Shown here in pieces: positions 63,141 to 64,000 of a stretch of DNA of 64,000 bases. The stretch covers positions 1 through 64,000 of the forward strand of contig CAKOHT010000001.1 of the NCBI GenBank assembly GCA_934085975.1. Reading direction: 5' to 3'. Origin of the DNA: an uncultured Cetobacterium sp. (GTDB lineage: Bacteria > Fusobacteriota > Fusobacteriia > Fusobacteriales > Fusobacteriaceae). Made by a program: the position numbers and the translations under genes. Numbering within the stretch: the stretch's first letter is position 1; the number at the start of each line of letters is the position of its first letter. The notes under the pieces were generated by a model. That model worked only from the letters and a program-made list of their open reading frames with translations. It had not been told where the DNA came from and did not search any database.

Positions 63141-63970
63141 ATCTTTAAACTTCTTCCTCCTCCCAAAGATATTTTTGTCAATGCTTCTTCAAATAGCCTC
63201 TCTCCCTCTCCTCTTTTTAAGTCTAAAGCATTTTCAATTTCAAATAAAGACTCTCTTTTATCTCCAATCAGCCCGTAATACCTCTTTAAAATCTCCTCTT
63301 TCAAATATGACATTTTCTTTGGAACTGAATTATAGTCAAGTTTTTCAACTTCATTTATTTTCTCTTCAATTATTTCAGATTTTTCTTCTAAAGGTATCTC
63401 TTCACTATCTTCCTCCTCTAGTTCCGATACAATTTCATGCTCTATTAGCTCCTCTTTTCTTTTAGAAAAATATCCTTTATACATATGTTTTTCGTTTTCT
63501 ACCTTTTCATCAACAAATAATAACATTTCTCTTCTAATCCACAACTTAATGTATTCCAATATCTCACCATTAGAAGATCTATACTCCTCCAAAGCTTTTA
63601 TTATTCCTATATTTCCCTCTTGAATTAAATCTAGATAATCAACTCCAGCTATCAAATAGTCAAACGCTATATTTGCCACCTCTCTTAAGTTGCTTTCTAT
63701 CAATCTATGTGTACTTTCTTCTTCGTCCAAAGTTTCTAAAACTGCTTTTAATTCTTCTTTTGAAAGTGGCTGGATGGAAGATATTTCTTCCAAATATTCT
63801 CCAACAATTCCCTCAATAACATAGCTATTTTCCTCTATTTTCTCCTCTTTTCTTATATCCACACTTTCAAATTTTAACTTTAAATTTGGATTCTCTTTTA
63901 AAAATTTTACAAACTCTTTATCATCAACACAATTTTCTAATATCTCTTTTTCAAATACTCTCGCTTTCAT
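63137..63970 (-). CDS. divergent sigma-70-family factor
   Basis: A 277-aa sigma factor. Region 2 is clear: LIESNLREVANIAFDY, then DYLDLIQEGNIGIIKALEEY and YIKLWIRREMLLFVDE (in primary sigmas ATYATWWIRQAI). Region 4 is seen as LKEEILKRYYGL and a HTH-like LFEIENALDLKRGEGERLFEEAL, but the normal RERVRQIE is gone. Region 1.1 is replaced by 85 unrelated residues and an acidic insert (EELIEHEIVSELEEEDSEE) fills region 3. It is not the housekeeping sigma of normal form. The gene overlaps nif3 by 4 nt. AAAGGGGAAGAT precedes the ATG. Confidence 0.78.
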   Translation of the reverse strand: MKARVFEKEILENCVDDKEFVKFLKENPNLKLKFESVDIRKEEKIEENSYVIEGIVGEYLEEISSIQPLSKEELKAVLETLDEEESTHRLIESNLREVANIAFDYLIAGVDYLDLIQEGNIGIIKALEEYRSSNGEILEYIKLWIRREMLLFVDEKVENEKHMYKGYFSKRKEELIEHEIVSELEEEDSEEIPLEEKSEIIEEKINEVEKLDYNSVPKKMSYLKEEILKRYYGLIGDKRESLFEIENALDLKRGEGERLFEEALTKISLGGGRSLKI

Positions 63971-64000
63971 ATCTTCCCCTTTTTTCTCTTTTAATAATAA

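Noticed and set aside
1..64000. CRISPR array, insertion sequence, prophage or tRNA gene
   Set aside because: I found no regularly spaced direct repeats, transposase, integrase or phage structural motifs, and no cloverleaf with a conserved T-arm; a dedicated scan could still find a tRNA that I missed.

Overview
The window is very A+T-rich DNA with dense bacterial gene packing and strong GGAGG-type ribosome-binding sites. The gene content points to Fusobacteriota (Fusobacteriaceae, something like Cetobacterium or Fusobacterium). Ribosomal protein L27 carries the cleavable N-terminal extension with the Prp protease gene directly upstream, an arrangement known from Firmicutes and Fusobacteria. 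There are also an anaerobe-type hybrid cluster protein, rubredoxin, and many lipoproteins and exported proteins. The genus is inference.

Layout. 1-6.4 kb: a decayed aquaporin gene, gene-less DNA, a SAP-domain protein, an arginine/ornithine-type antiporter, an exonuclease, an Rrf2 regulator and an HxlR regulator broken by one stop codon. 6.4-18.8 kb: housekeeping and stress genes (dGTPase, TagI glycosylase, SPFH protein, pirin, iron alcohol dehydrogenase, lytic transglycosylase), Kup potassium uptake, a PTS-IIC-like protein, an orphan guanine riboswitch with a shred of adenine deaminase, and a ZIP metal transporter. 18.8-28.1 kb: an HMA-like protein, a complete L-ascorbate PTS and catabolic operon (ulaG-A-B-C-D-E-F) with a PRD-type regulator upstream, and a MalY-type C-S lyase. 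28.1-43.6 kb: a c-di-GMP sensor enzyme, then a nickel-type ABC importer (five genes, + strand) convergent with a complete urease operon (ureI-A-B-C-E-F-G-D, - strand), and an MscS channel. 43.7-55.9 kb: rubredoxin-hcp, several exported metal- or envelope-related proteins, a second ZIP transporter, an M20 amidohydrolase, a patatin lipase, an ABC exporter with an orphan substrate-binding protein, and small metabolic genes. 56-64 kb: lepA, a short MprF-like protein, rplU-prp-rpmA, a YwqK-like lipoprotein, the RNase P RNA gene, a TPM-like membrane protein, a Nif3 protein and a divergent sigma factor.

How genes work together. The importer probably supplies nickel that UreE/UreG/UreF/UreD load into urease UreABC, while UreI admits urea. 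UlaABC imports and phosphorylates ascorbate and UlaG, D, E and F convert it to D-xylulose 5-phosphate. Rubredoxin probably feeds electrons to Hcp. Prp trims L27 encoded by the next gene.

The most notable non-coding signals are: a C74-type purine riboswitch with an intact switching terminator but only the last ~80 codons of a deaminase behind it; a 27-bp perfect inverted repeat that gives two unrelated convergent proteins the same C-terminus; a leader that can hide the kup ribosome-binding site; a probable leaderless promoter; and strong hairpins without U-tracts inside the urease and ascorbate operons. I saw no convincing phage, transposon, CRISPR array or defence island, and no tRNA or 5S/16S/23S rRNA gene.
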